Below, piece by piece: positions 41,546 through 50,708 of a stretch of 64,000 nucleotides of DNA. The translations under genes and the position numbers were made by a program. The notes under the pieces were generated by a model, which was not told the origin of the DNA, made no database searches, and worked only from the letters and a program-made list of their open reading frames with translations. Every line of letters starts with the position of its first letter. Within the stretch, counting starts at the first letter, position 1. The stretch covers positions 124,001 to 188,000 of the forward strand of contig JAZQCN010000059.1 of NCBI GenBank assembly GCA_045546315.1, read 5' to 3'. This DNA is from RGIG2041 sp045546315. Lineage in GTDB: Bacteria; Bacillota; Clostridia; UBA1381; UMGS1253.

Positions 41546-42826
41546 TTATCTGATTTCCGTCATGCCGCCCATATATGGGGAAAGTGCTTTCGGAATCGCA
41601 ACAGAGCCATCCTCACGCAGGTTGTTTTCCAAAAATGCAATCAACATACGCGGCGGTGCAACAACCGTGTTGTTCAAGGTGTGCGGGAAGTAGTTACCCG
41701 TCTCCTTATTCTTAACGCGGATACCCAAACGGCGTGCCTGCGCATCGCCGAGATTCGAGCAGCTGCCAACCTCAAAATACTTCTGCTGACGCGGCGACCA
41801 AGCCTCAACATCGATACTCTTTACCTTCAGGTCAGCCAAATCACCGGAGCAGCACTCCAATGTACGCACCGGAATATCCAGCGTTCTGAAGAAATCAACG
41901 GTGTTATTGTAAAGCTTTTCAAACCATTCCGGACTCTCCTCCGGCTTACATACAACAACCATTTCCTGCTTTTCAAACTGATGAATTCGATATACACCGC
42001 GCTCTTCAATGCCGTGTGCACCGACTTCCTTTCTAAAGCACGGCGAATAGCTTGTCAGTGCCTGCGGCAGCTCTTCTTCCTCGAGAGCGGTATCGATAAA
42101 CTTACCAATCATCGAGTGCTCACTTGTACCGATTAAGTACAAATCCTCACCCTCGATTTTATACATCATATTTTCCATTTCCGCAAAGCTCATAACGCCT
42201 GTTACAACATTACTTCTAATCATAAACGGCGGAATGTAGTAAGTAAAGCCACGGTCAATCATAAAGTCGCGTGCATACGACAAAATTGCAGAATGCAGGC
42301 GCGCAATATTGCCCTTTAAGTAGTAGAAGCCGTTACCGCTGGTGCGGCGCGCGCTGTCTAAATCAATGCCGTTTAAGCTTTCCATAATATCTACGTGGTA
42401 CGGCACTTCAAACGCAGGCACGACCGGCTCACCATAGCGCTGAACCTCCACATTTTCGCTGTCATCCTTACCAATCGGCACAGAATCGTCGATAATATTC
42501 GGGATTACAAGCATACGCTCGCGGATTTGCTCTTCAAGCACGGTAATTTTTTCTTCCAGCTCAGCCAGCTCACCAGCCATATCGCTGACCTGCTTTTTGG
42601 TCTGCTCAGCTTCCTCGCGCTTACCCTGCGCCATCAGTGCACCAATCTGCTTGCTGATAGAATTTCTTTGGCTTCTTAAGTAATCACAGCGCTGTTTAGC
42701 CTCTCTAAACTGCTTGTCAAACTCAATTACCTCATCTACAAGCACAAGCTTTTCATCCTGAAACTTCTTTTTGATGTTCTCCTTAACCAGTTCAGGGTTT
42801 GTTCTGATTAATTTCATGTCAATCAT
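41546..42826 (-). CDS. serS: serine-tRNA ligase
   Basis: 426 residues. Charges tRNA-Ser. An N-terminal coiled-coil arm (residues ~25-110) binds the long variable arm of tRNA-Ser. The class II motifs follow: LIGTSEHSMIGKF, SPCFRKEVGAHG (motif 2), YRIHQFEKQEMV, and NNTVVAPPRMLIAFLENN (motif 3). The start MIDMKLIRTNPE fits the family. Confidence 0.97.
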   Translation of the reverse strand: MIDMKLIRTNPELVKENIKKKFQDEKLVLVDEVIEFDKQFREAKQRCDYLRSQRNSISKQIGALMAQGKREEAEQTKKQVSDMAGELAELEEKITVLEEQIRERMLVIPNIIDDSVPIGKDDSENVEVQRYGEPVVPAFEVPYHVDIMESLNGIDLDSARRTSGNGFYYLKGNIARLHSAILSYARDFMIDRGFTYYIPPFMIRSNVVTGVMSFAEMENMMYKIEGEDLYLIGTSEHSMIGKFIDTALEEEELPQALTSYSPCFRKEVGAHGIEERGVYRIHQFEKQEMVVVCKPEESPEWFEKLYNNTVDFFRTLDIPVRTLECCSGDLADLKVKSIDVEAWSPRQQKYFEVGSCSNLGDAQARRLGIRVKNKETGNYFPHTLNNTVVAPPRMLIAFLENNLREDGSVAIPKALSPYMGGMTEIR

Positions 42827-42859
42827 GTCTGTACATTCCTTTCCCCTATGTAAATATTA

Positions 42860-43294
42860 TTAATAATCCTCTATCGATCGCTTTACCCTTCTATATAAAG
42901 TTGGGATGCGTTCTTCAATTTGTTCTTCTGTAAGCTCACCAAGCAGCTTTTCCATTGCTTCAACATCGCCGTCAGCATAAGCCTGGTACAGCTTTGCAAC
43001 CTTCTCCTTTACAGCCTGCTCCTCATTAATTTTTGCTTCCAATGCACTCGCATTTTCAACTGTAGCTGCGTGCTCCTGCTTTAAAGCATTTAGTTCTGTT
43101 GAAAGCTGCACATTTTCATTCTGCAAATTCTTGATTTTTTGCTCCGATGTTGCCATCAATGTACCCATTACACTCAAATTGCCGTTATCATCTACAATTT
43201 TTGTCTGCATAAAAGTAGTAATGATAATTAACACAATTGCAATTGAAAACAAGACACCGGTATAAATCCATAAAGCCTTTGTACTTTTCTTCAT
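42860..43294 (-). CDS. membrane-anchored coiled-coil protein of unknown function
   Basis: 144 residues. One N-terminal membrane segment (ALWIYTGVLFSIAIVLIIIT) is followed by a coiled coil (about 55-105: SEQKIKNLQNENVQLSTELN) and a small helical C-terminal domain rich in Glu (LLGELTEEQIEERIP). No known family was recognised. It lies 18 bases after the DUF4446-like gene on the same strand, close to parAB, so a link to division or envelope processes is possible. Confidence 0.7.
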   Translation of the reverse strand: MKKSTKALWIYTGVLFSIAIVLIIITTFMQTKIVDDNGNLSVMGTLMATSEQKIKNLQNENVQLSTELNALKQEHAATVENASALEAKINEEQAVKEKVAKLYQAYADGDVEAMEKLLGELTEEQIEERIPTLYRRVKRSIEDY

Positions 43295-43312
43295 TTAGTA
43301 TCTCCCTCTGTG

Positions 43313-43816
43313 TTACTTAATTTTACTTTCATAATTTTGCTTGGCATAAGCAATTACGCACTCCTCTTCCTCAGAAAGAGCAATCGTACTTTTGCCCTGC
43401 ACAATCGGCTTTAGATATGTGTTCGAAATGTCTCTGCCGAAAATACCACTTACAACAAAGCCGGAATCTTTTTCATCCAATATCGCAAAGCTGTAGCTCA
43501 ATTGATTAGACATTGTGTCAAACGCATCATAGCGCAAATAACCGATTTTCATCCGTCCGGCAGTGCTCCTGCTTTCCATTCTTTCAATTTCTGCCAAATT
43601 CTCATGGACCTGTTTTGTAAGTTCATCTAACTTATTATAATACAAAACAATCGTCTCGTCCAGCTTTCCGTTAGAACAATTTTTTAAAATTCGTTTTATT
43701 TTTCTGTTATGATACACCGTTGTTCGAATTATTACAATTAAAGCAATAACTAAAACTATATCGACTGCTACCAAAGCATAAATTACATTCGTAATGTCTG
43801 AAAAAAATGCTGTCAA
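43313..43816 (-). CDS. DUF4446 family membrane protein
   Basis: 167 residues. An N-terminal membrane segment (VIYALVAVDIVLVIALIVII), a short coiled coil (NKLDELTKQVHENLAEIERM) and a C-terminal domain with the conserved stretches KIGYLRYDAFD, SYSFAILDEKDSGFVVSGIF and STIALSEEEE. This pattern matches the DUF4446 proteins found next to parB near the origin in many Firmicutes; the function is unknown. The start is a TTG with AAGGAAG about 10 bases before it. Confidence 0.82.
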   Translation of the reverse strand: MTAFFSDITNVIYALVAVDIVLVIALIVIIRTTVYHNRKIKRILKNCSNGKLDETIVLYYNKLDELTKQVHENLAEIERMESRSTAGRMKIGYLRYDAFDTMSNQLSYSFAILDEKDSGFVVSGIFGRDISNTYLKPIVQGKSTIALSEEEECVIAYAKQNYESKIK

Positions 43817-43970
43817 GATGATTTTTCACTTCCTTTTTTACTCAAATTTACAACTTGCCGTAAATCGGCTCTAAAATGCGCTGTATTAAAAAATGGGGTA
43901 AAAATATAAATCTACATAGTTAGGTTTCATAAAATTGAATATAGAGCATCCATTTTTTAACATATTTTGT

Positions 43971-44852
43971 CTATAATTGTAATAATTTAAGAATTCTTTC
44001 CAAATCATCGCCGCCGTAGTATTCGATTTCTATTTTACCCTTTTTTGCACCATTTATAATTTGAACTTTCGTACCAAGCTTATTTCCAATGCTTTTTTGA
44101 AGCTGTGCAAGTTCAATATCTAATGCTGAAGGTTTATCCTTTGTCTTTTTTTCTTTTTTCGCCTTCGGTAAAATTTTAGCAAGCGCCTCCGCCTGTCTTA
44201 CACTCAGCTGCTCTTCTACAATTTTTTCTGCTAAAATTATCTGCAGTTCTTCTGTCGGTAAAGAGAGCACTGCACGCGCGTGCCCACCGGAAAGGTTTCC
44301 GTCTTCCAAAAGCTTTAATACAGCTTCGGGTAAGCTTAATAAGCGCAATGCATTTGCAATTGCAGGACGGCTTTTACCGACACGCTGCGCGATTTTTTCC
44401 TGTGTTAAATTAAATTCATCCATCAACTGTCTGTATCCAAGTGCTTCTTCTACCGGATTTAAGTTTTCGCGTTGCAAGTTTTCAATTAAAGCAACTTCCA
44501 TAACTGTTTGTTCATCATAAGAACGCACAATAGCCGGAATTTCTTTAATTTTTGCCATACGAGATGCACGCCAACGGCGCTCACCTGCAATAATCTGATA
44601 CTGACCGTTGCCGATTTCCTGCACCAAAATTGGTTGAATTACACCATGCTCACGAATAGAATCTGCCAATGCAGCAAGCTTTTCTTCGTCAAATGCCTTT
44701 CTCGGCTGCTCACGGTTTGGCTCTACTTGCGAAAGCTTCAGCATAATTACTTTATCAGCAGCGTCTTTTTCAGGAAGACTCGGCGATACAACCGGATTCG
44801 AATCATCCGTAAAAAGTGCACCCAGGCCCTTACCTAAGCCGCGTTTTGCCAT
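43971..44852 (-). CDS. parB: chromosome-partitioning protein ParB (Spo0J)
   Basis: 293 residues. Binds parS, spreads on DNA as a CTP-dependent clamp, and loads SMC. Motifs: GLGALF near the start, REQPRK, GERRWRAS (CTP/arginine patch), ALIENLQRENLNPVEEA and the helix-turn-helix LTQEKIAQRVGKSRPAIANA. It lies 17 bases after parA, in one operon. The cognate parS sites are at 45699-45782. Confidence 0.97.
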   Translation of the reverse strand: MAKRGLGKGLGALFTDDSNPVVSPSLPEKDAADKVIMLKLSQVEPNREQPRKAFDEEKLAALADSIREHGVIQPILVQEIGNGQYQIIAGERRWRASRMAKIKEIPAIVRSYDEQTVMEVALIENLQRENLNPVEEALGYRQLMDEFNLTQEKIAQRVGKSRPAIANALRLLSLPEAVLKLLEDGNLSGGHARAVLSLPTEELQIILAEKIVEEQLSVRQAEALAKILPKAKKEKKTKDKPSALDIELAQLQKSIGNKLGTKVQIINGAKKGKIEIEYYGGDDLERILKLLQL

Positions 44853-44869
44853 AATATATCTCTCCTAAA

Positions 44870-45634
44870 CTATTTATTTGCTTTAATTACCTCATTTGCA
44901 AGCGCAACATACGCATCTGCACCCTTTGAGGTTATATCATAGGTTATAATAGATTCACCGAAGCTCGGCGCTTCGCTGATTCTGATATTTCTTGGTATTG
45001 TCGTTTCATAAAGCTCATCCGGGAAGAATTTTTTCAATTCATCCAACACCTGCTGCGATAAATTTGTTCTTACATCAAACATTGTCGCTAATACACCTTC
45101 TATTTTCAGCTGCGGATTTAAGCTCTTTTTTACCTGCTTAATTGTTGCTGTCAGCTGCGAAAGCCCTTCCAGAGCAAAATACTCACACTGAATTGGAATT
45201 AATATAGAATCTGCACAGGTAAAAGCATTTAAAGTAATTAAACCAAGTGATGGCGGACAATCTATTACAATAAAGTCGTAATTCTTTTTTATCTTTTCAA
45301 AGCAAGTTTTTAAACGATATTCCCTGTTTTCAAGCGAAACTAATTCAATTTCTGCACCGGCAAGCGAAATATTCGAAGGAATACAGTCTAAATTCTTTTG
45401 CTGTGTCTTTATAATAGCTTCCTTTGCCGGCGTTTCATTAATTAAACAGTCATAAACCGATGCATCAACTTCAAATTTATTTATACCAATACCACTGGTC
45501 GCATTACCCTGCGGGTCTGTGTCGACCAATAATACCTTTTTTTTACGAAATGCAAGCGCTGCAGCCAGATTTACGGCGGTTGTTGTCTTACCGACGCCAC
45601 CCTTCTGATTTGCAATTGCTATGATTTTTCCCAT
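44870..45634 (-). CDS. parA: chromosome-partitioning ATPase ParA (Soj)
   Basis: 254 residues. Walker-type ATPase with the deviant P-loop NQKGGVGKTTTAVNLA, the Walker B DTDPQGNATSG and VIDCPPSLG. It works with ParB in origin segregation and, in spore formers, in regulating DnaA. The ATG at 45634 was chosen, with AAAGGTG about 6 bases upstream; the in-frame GTG 9 bases earlier is less likely. Confidence 0.97.
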   Translation of the reverse strand: MGKIIAIANQKGGVGKTTTAVNLAAALAFRKKKVLLVDTDPQGNATSGIGINKFEVDASVYDCLINETPAKEAIIKTQQKNLDCIPSNISLAGAEIELVSLENREYRLKTCFEKIKKNYDFIVIDCPPSLGLITLNAFTCADSILIPIQCEYFALEGLSQLTATIKQVKKSLNPQLKIEGVLATMFDVRTNLSQQVLDELKKFFPDELYETTIPRNIRISEAPSFGESIITYDITSKGADAYVALANEVIKANK

Positions 45635-45698
45635 AAAAATCACCTTTCATAGAGATTTTACTCTATTATTTTAACACATAATGTCGATATAGTAAAGA

Positions 45699-45726
45699 AA
45701 AAAGTGTTTCACGTGAAACACTTTTT
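45699..45726. promoter_or_regulatory. parS site 1 within a 28-bp perfect palindrome
   Basis: The consensus TGTTTCACGTGAAACA (45705-45720) is the centre of a 28-bp perfect palindrome with AAAAAG and CTTTTT at its ends. It is the ParB binding site. As RNA it would form a stem with a T run on either strand, so it could also weakly terminate transcription. Confidence 0.95.
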
Positions 45727-45746
45727 GAATTTTATATAACCATATA

Positions 45747-45782
45747 TAAAAAGGAATGTTTCACGTGAAACATTCCTTTTTA
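45747..45782. promoter_or_regulatory. parS site 2 within a 36-bp perfect palindrome, also the gyrB terminator
   Basis: A second consensus parS (45757-45772) is the centre of a 36-bp perfect palindrome with arms AAAAGGAA and TTCCTTTT. It begins 2 bases after the gyrB stop on the minus strand, in the position of a Rho-independent terminator. Confidence 0.94.
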
Positions 45783-45784
45783 AT

Positions 45785-47710
45785 TTAGATATCCAGATTC
45801 ATTACAGATGCAGCATTTTGTTCAATAAACTCACGGCGCGGCTCAACATTATCACCCATAAGGATTGTAAACATTTCATCCGCTACAACCGCATCATCTA
45901 AGGTTACACGAAGCATAGTACGCTTTTCCGGGTCCATTGTGGTCTCCCAAAGCTGTGTATGCGACATTTCACCAAGACCTTTATAACGCTGTACATCGCA
46001 TTTTCCGCCCATTTCTTCGATAATACTCTGCATTTCACTATCGCTGTAGGCATATTTTACATTTTTACCCTTCCAGATTTTAAACAGCGGCGGCTGCGCA
46101 AGATATACATAACCACCGTCGATTAACGGTCGCATATGTCTGAAGAAGAAGGTAAGCAGAAGTGTGCGAATGTGCGAGCCGTCAACATCGGCATCGGCCA
46201 TAATTATTACCTTATGGTATTTCAGCTTGCTTACATCAAATTCATCACCAATACCGGCACCGAGCGCCATAATAATCGGCAGAAGCTTTTCATTGCCGTA
46301 AACCTTATCTAAACGCGCTTTTTCAACATTTAACATTTTACCCCAAAGCGGCAGAATTGCTTGGAAGCTTCTATCTCTGCCCTGCTTTGCACTACCACCC
46401 GCAGAGTCACCCTCTACGATGTAGATTTCATTCTTTGTCGGATCCTTACCGGAGCACTTAGCCAGCTTACCCAAAAGGCTGGAATCGCCATTACTGGTTG
46501 CTTTTCTTGTATTTTCTCTTGCCTTTCTTGCCGCCTCGCGCGCTTTGCATGCCAAAAGTGCCTTTTCCATAATCATGCGCGCTGTGCCCGGATTTTCCTC
46601 TAAGAAATCTGCAAACTTATCACTGACTGTCTTATCAACAATACCTCTGAATTCAGAATTACCAAGCTTAGTCTTTGTCTGGCCTTCAAACTGCGGCTCA
46701 GCGACCTTTACACTGATAATCGCAGTAAGACCTTCACGCACATCTTCACCGGAAAGCGTTAAATCCTTATCTTTTTCTTTAATTAAATTGTATTTTTTAA
46801 TATATTCATTAAATACTCTTGTAATTGCAGTTTTAAAACCAACCTCATGCGTACCGCCTTCGGTTGTTTTAATATCATTTGCAAAGGAAACAAGTACTTC
46901 GCTGTAGTTATCCGTATACTGCATTGCGATTTCTACATACGAATCACCCTTACTGCCGTCAAAATAAATGACATCATCGTGAATTGCAACTTTATTCTGA
47001 TTTAAGTATTCTACATATTCACGAATACCGCCCTCATAATACAGATTATTCTCAACAATCTCTTCACCGCGCTTATCAATAAAATCAATACGCACGCCAC
47101 CGTTTAAGAATGCCTGTTCACGAAGACGCTGTAAAAGTACATCATATTCGTATTCTACAGTTTCAAAAATTGTATCGTCAGCCTTCCAGGTAACCTTTGT
47201 ACCCTTCGCACCCTCCGGTGCCTTACCAATTACCTTTGCAGGTGCACAGCTCTTGCCGCGCTCAAACTTCTGATAATATATTTCACCGTCGTGAATAACT
47301 TCAACCTCTAAATATTCGGAAAGCGCATTAACAACAGACGAACCAACGCCGTGCAAACCACCGGAAACCTTGTATCCGCCGCCGCCAAACTTACCGCCGG
47401 CATGCAAAATCGTAAATACAACCTCCAAAGTTGAAATACCCATCTTTGGATGAATGCCGACCGGAATACCGCGGCCGTCATCCGTTACGCTGACAATATT
47501 ATCCGGCAAAATTTCTACTATAATATTTCTACAGTAGCCTGCCAGCGCTTCGTCAATCGCATTATCTACAATTTCATATACCAAGTGATGCAGACCTCTT
47601 ACCGAAGTAGAACCGATATACATACCCGGTCTTTTTCTTACGGCCTCCAGGCCTTCCAGGACTTGAATATTACTTTCGTCATACCCGGAATTTACTTTCG
47701 TTTCTTCCAT
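45785..47710 (-). CDS. gyrB: DNA gyrase subunit B
   Basis: 641 residues. The ATPase subunit of gyrase. GHKL motifs (EIVDNAIDEALAGYC, VTDDGRGIPVGIH, GGKFGGGGYKVSGGLHGVG), a transducer domain, and TOPRIM motifs (EGDSAGGSAKQGRDR, DADVDGSHIRTLLLTF) ending with the RRxFIEQNA signature. The usual neighbour gyrA is not on this side; the gene order continues with parS and parA instead. The ribosome-binding site AGGAAAGG is upstream. Confidence 0.98.
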   Translation of the reverse strand: MEETKVNSGYDESNIQVLEGLEAVRKRPGMYIGSTSVRGLHHLVYEIVDNAIDEALAGYCRNIIVEILPDNIVSVTDDGRGIPVGIHPKMGISTLEVVFTILHAGGKFGGGGYKVSGGLHGVGSSVVNALSEYLEVEVIHDGEIYYQKFERGKSCAPAKVIGKAPEGAKGTKVTWKADDTIFETVEYEYDVLLQRLREQAFLNGGVRIDFIDKRGEEIVENNLYYEGGIREYVEYLNQNKVAIHDDVIYFDGSKGDSYVEIAMQYTDNYSEVLVSFANDIKTTEGGTHEVGFKTAITRVFNEYIKKYNLIKEKDKDLTLSGEDVREGLTAIISVKVAEPQFEGQTKTKLGNSEFRGIVDKTVSDKFADFLEENPGTARMIMEKALLACKAREAARKARENTRKATSNGDSSLLGKLAKCSGKDPTKNEIYIVEGDSAGGSAKQGRDRSFQAILPLWGKMLNVEKARLDKVYGNEKLLPIIMALGAGIGDEFDVSKLKYHKVIIMADADVDGSHIRTLLLTFFFRHMRPLIDGGYVYLAQPPLFKIWKGKNVKYAYSDSEMQSIIEEMGGKCDVQRYKGLGEMSHTQLWETTMDPEKRTMLRVTLDDAVVADEMFTILMGDNVEPRREFIEQNAASVMNLDI

Positions 47711-47727
47711 ATTTTACCTTTCCTTTC

Positions 47728-47991
47728 TTATTTCCAACTACTTTCCTGCGAACGCTTATGCAGCGTTTGCGCAGAAATCGGTGAAACATAAACCTTGTAG
47801 TTTTCCATGTTACCACATAAAATATAACTTTTCGGCAAGTCACCAATGCTTACATCAACAACCCTGCCGCTTTTTTGCGCAATTTCTAAAAACTTTTGTG
47901 TCCTTTTAGATATACTTGTCGTTTCCAAATCCAAAATTGCTATAATGTCTTTTTTTAAAACAACAGTATCAGAACCTAAATGCAAGAACAT
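47728..47991 (-). CDS. remB: extracellular matrix/biofilm regulator RemB (DUF370)
   Basis: 87 residues starting MFLHLGSDTVVLKKDIIAIL, with SISKRTQKFLEI and the conserved SYILCG segment. RemA/RemB are small DNA-binding proteins of Firmicutes; RemB is typically encoded between recF and gyrB, as here. It starts 1 base after the recF stop. Confidence 0.93.
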   Translation of the reverse strand: MFLHLGSDTVVLKKDIIAILDLETTSISKRTQKFLEIAQKSGRVVDVSIGDLPKSYILCGNMENYKVYVSPISAQTLHKRSQESSWK

Positions 47992-47992
47992 C

Positions 47993-49087
47993 CTATTCCT
48001 CCTGCTGAACTGTTCCGGCCTTCACATAAAAATAACGCGCATCCTTCTGTGTTTCATCTCTGTCTGTGCCGGTGATAATTACCTGCTTATTTTTTATTTT
48101 ACCTGCAAAATAATCTCGCCTGCTTTTATCAAGCTCGCTCATAATATCATCAAGTAAAATAATAGGATAGGTTTTCTTTATGCTGTACACAGCTTCGGTT
48201 TGCGCAAGCTTTAAGCATAAAACCACGCTTCTGTGCTGCCCCTGCGAACCATAAATTTTCAAATCGCGACCATCAATTGTAAATGCAATATCATCGCGAT
48301 GCGCACCTATATTGGAAATTTTGGTTTCCAAATCGCGCTTGCGATTTTTTTCAAGCAGCTTTAACATAGACTCTTTTATAACATCATAGCTTTCAAAACT
48401 GTCTGTTATATTGGATATATAGCTTAAATCAAGTATTTCACTTGAAAGCTCAGCATAAATATTTTTAACAAACGGCTTTAAAAATTGAATAAAATCGACT
48501 CTGTAAAGTGTAATTTTTGCACTTAAATCCGCCAATGCCTCGTCCCAGACATCTAATGTACTCAACGCAGGACTATCGGTATGCAAGCGTTTTAATAAGT
48601 TATTTCTTTGCTTAAGTACTTTTAAATAGTCATTTAAAACCGAAACATAATTCGGCTTAAGCTGACTGAGTGCCATATCCATAAATCTGCGGCGCTCACC
48701 CGGACCGCCTTTTATAATATTCAAATCCTCCGGTGAAAACATAACCGCATTTATATAGTTTGCAATATGACTGATTTTACTAACAGAAACGCCGTTGAAG
48801 GAAACAAGCTTTCTTTTACCGCTTTGCATAATCATTTTTCCTTCATATTCACGAACATCATCCGTAAATTCCAGTTCAATCACAGCTGAGGAAGCACCCT
48901 CTGCAATCATTTCACCGTCATCCGCACGCCGATGCGAACGACCGCTGCAAAAAACAAATATAGCTTCCAATAAATTTGTTTTTCCCTGCGCATTATTTCC
49001 GTAAATAATGTTGGTTTTCGGATTAAATGCAAGCTCGGCAGCCGAATAATTTCTGAAATTCTTAATTTTCAGCTTTTTAATATACAT
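47993..49087 (-). CDS. recF: DNA replication and repair protein RecF
   Basis: 364 residues. SMC-like ATPase that helps load RecA at gaps. Walker A GNNAQGKTNLLEA, signature SQGQHRSVVLCLKLAQ and Walker B ILLDDIMSELD are all visible. It lies 3 bases after the S4-domain gene. Confidence 0.97.
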   Translation of the reverse strand: MYIKKLKIKNFRNYSAAELAFNPKTNIIYGNNAQGKTNLLEAIFVFCSGRSHRRADDGEMIAEGASSAVIELEFTDDVREYEGKMIMQSGKRKLVSFNGVSVSKISHIANYINAVMFSPEDLNIIKGGPGERRRFMDMALSQLKPNYVSVLNDYLKVLKQRNNLLKRLHTDSPALSTLDVWDEALADLSAKITLYRVDFIQFLKPFVKNIYAELSSEILDLSYISNITDSFESYDVIKESMLKLLEKNRKRDLETKISNIGAHRDDIAFTIDGRDLKIYGSQGQHRSVVLCLKLAQTEAVYSIKKTYPIILLDDIMSELDKSRRDYFAGKIKNKQVIITGTDRDETQKDARYFYVKAGTVQQEE

Positions 49088-49090
49088 AAT

Positions 49091-49315
49091 TTACTCAACC
49101 GTAATTAAAACATCAGCATCTTCAAATTCGACTAAAACCTTATCACCCGGACGAATTTTTTTGCCACGCATCGTACATTTTTCACCGTCATAATATACCA
49201 TTTCCGATAAAATCATGTCCTTTGCCTCGGCACCGGTCTGGGCAACGCCGGAGAATTTTAAAAGCTGATCGAGCTTAATATATTCAGTTGTAATTTTGAT
49301 GTTAATTTTTTCCAT
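49091..49315 (-). CDS. yaaA: S4-domain RNA-binding protein (YaaA/RlbA-like)
   Basis: 74 residues with one S4 domain (YIKLDQLLKFSGVAQTGAEA, VYYDGEKCTMRGKKIRPGD). It is conserved between dnaN and recF in Firmicutes and has been linked to ribosome assembly. Normal size and position. Confidence 0.93.
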   Translation of the reverse strand: MEKINIKITTEYIKLDQLLKFSGVAQTGAEAKDMILSEMVYYDGEKCTMRGKKIRPGDKVLVEFEDADVLITVE

Positions 49316-49335
49316 AATAAAATACCTTATCGGAT

Positions 49336-50436
49336 TTATTTCAGCATCGGCAATACAAGATACATAAATTCATTGCCCTCTACCGGCTCAATAACACATG
49401 GGCTGCCGGCAGTAATAAAGCGCATTAAAATTTCTTCACAATCGCAATTTTTAAGCGAATCCAATAAAAATTTTAAGTTAAATTTAATTTCAAACGGCTG
49501 GCAGTCGCAATCCACCGAAATTGTATCATTAATTTTACCGGAAGCAGAGCTACAGCTGATTTCAATCTCCCCTGTACGGATGTTTAAGGTCAATGGACTT
49601 TTAACCGATTCATTTGAAATAATCAAAGAAGCACGGTCAACCGCATTTTCCAAATCCGAAACATTACACTTCACCGTAAAGGCAAAATCCTGCGGGATTG
49701 CATTTTTATAACTGATATATTCACCGTCGCGCAATCTGGATAAAACAATAAAATCATCAAATTCAAACAACACATTTTTATCCGAAAAATACATTCTTAA
49801 ATATGTATCATCGTCTTTTAATACCTTTAAAAGCTCACCAAGCGTGCGCACCGGAATAATCGCGTGGAAATTTTTATTGGTTTCATCAATAATCTCGTTG
49901 CGGATAGCAACACGGAAACGGTCGGAACCGACAACAGAAAGCTTATTGTTTTCTACTTCAAAGTATGCACCCGTCAGCACCGGTCTTGTAGAGGTCTGCG
50001 GAATAACATAAATTGTTTGTTTAATAATGCTTCTTAATACATTACTTTTAATATTGAAGGAAAAATCGCGGTTGATATCTGCGATACGCGGAAACTCCTG
50101 CGGATTAATACCCGAAATATCAAAATTAACCTTACCACACTTTATCTTTGTAAGATATTTTTCATCCGACTCAATCTGCACCGGTGCATCCGGCAGCTTA
50201 CGCACAATATCACCGAACATTCTGGAATTCAGCACGATTGTGCCTTCCTCCAAAATCTGTGCAGGACATTCATAACGGATACCGATTTCCAAATCGTTAC
50301 CTGTTAAAATAATTTTACTTTCACTGCATTCAATTAAAATACCCTCTAATACAGGTAATGTAGATTTTTGAGAAACTGCTTTCTGCACAGTATTAATTGC
50401 ATCCGAGAGATTGTTCTTGTCACAGATAAATTTCAT
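49336..50436 (-). CDS. dnaN: DNA polymerase III beta clamp
   Basis: 366 residues. The sliding clamp, three clamp domains; the C-terminal end (FMYLVLPML) is the conserved ligand-binding pocket edge. The segments KCGKVNFDISGINPQEFPRI and TRPVLTGAYFEVENNKLSVV are typical. It is downstream of dnaA with 272 bases between, which hold DnaA boxes. Confidence 0.97.
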   Translation of the reverse strand: MKFICDKNNLSDAINTVQKAVSQKSTLPVLEGILIECSESKIILTGNDLEIGIRYECPAQILEEGTIVLNSRMFGDIVRKLPDAPVQIESDEKYLTKIKCGKVNFDISGINPQEFPRIADINRDFSFNIKSNVLRSIIKQTIYVIPQTSTRPVLTGAYFEVENNKLSVVGSDRFRVAIRNEIIDETNKNFHAIIPVRTLGELLKVLKDDDTYLRMYFSDKNVLFEFDDFIVLSRLRDGEYISYKNAIPQDFAFTVKCNVSDLENAVDRASLIISNESVKSPLTLNIRTGEIEISCSSASGKINDTISVDCDCQPFEIKFNLKFLLDSLKNCDCEEILMRFITAGSPCVIEPVEGNEFMYLVLPMLK

Positions 50437-50708
50437 TTTCTAATCAAATCCTTCTTTTATTAATTTTCGTTTATTGCGCCGAACGGCGCTTAAAATAAAA
50501 TAATATAAAATAATTTTAGTAGTTGTAGTAGTAGGGGATGTGCAAAACATGCATAACTTAAAAAATCATTGATACAACAGGCTTTATTAAAGCTGTCATC
50601 TTATGAATAAGCTGTGGAAAAGTCTGAAAAGTTATCCACAAAATTAACATTTTATATGTTTTACACATAAAGTTATCCACATTTCCACAATTTATTATGG
50701 ATAACTTT
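50437..50708. other. dnaA-dnaN intergenic part of oriC with DnaA boxes
   Basis: AT-rich DNA with two perfect DnaA boxes TTATCCACA at 50632-50640 and 50673-50681, a near-match TTATCCATA on the other strand at 50696-50704, and a weaker TGTGGAAAA at about 50613. It likely forms one half of a bipartite origin, as in B. subtilis. Confidence 0.75.

Noticed and set aside
42827..42859. T-box riboswitch before serS
   Set aside because: Only 33 bases separate serS from the preceding gene, far too short for a T-box leader.
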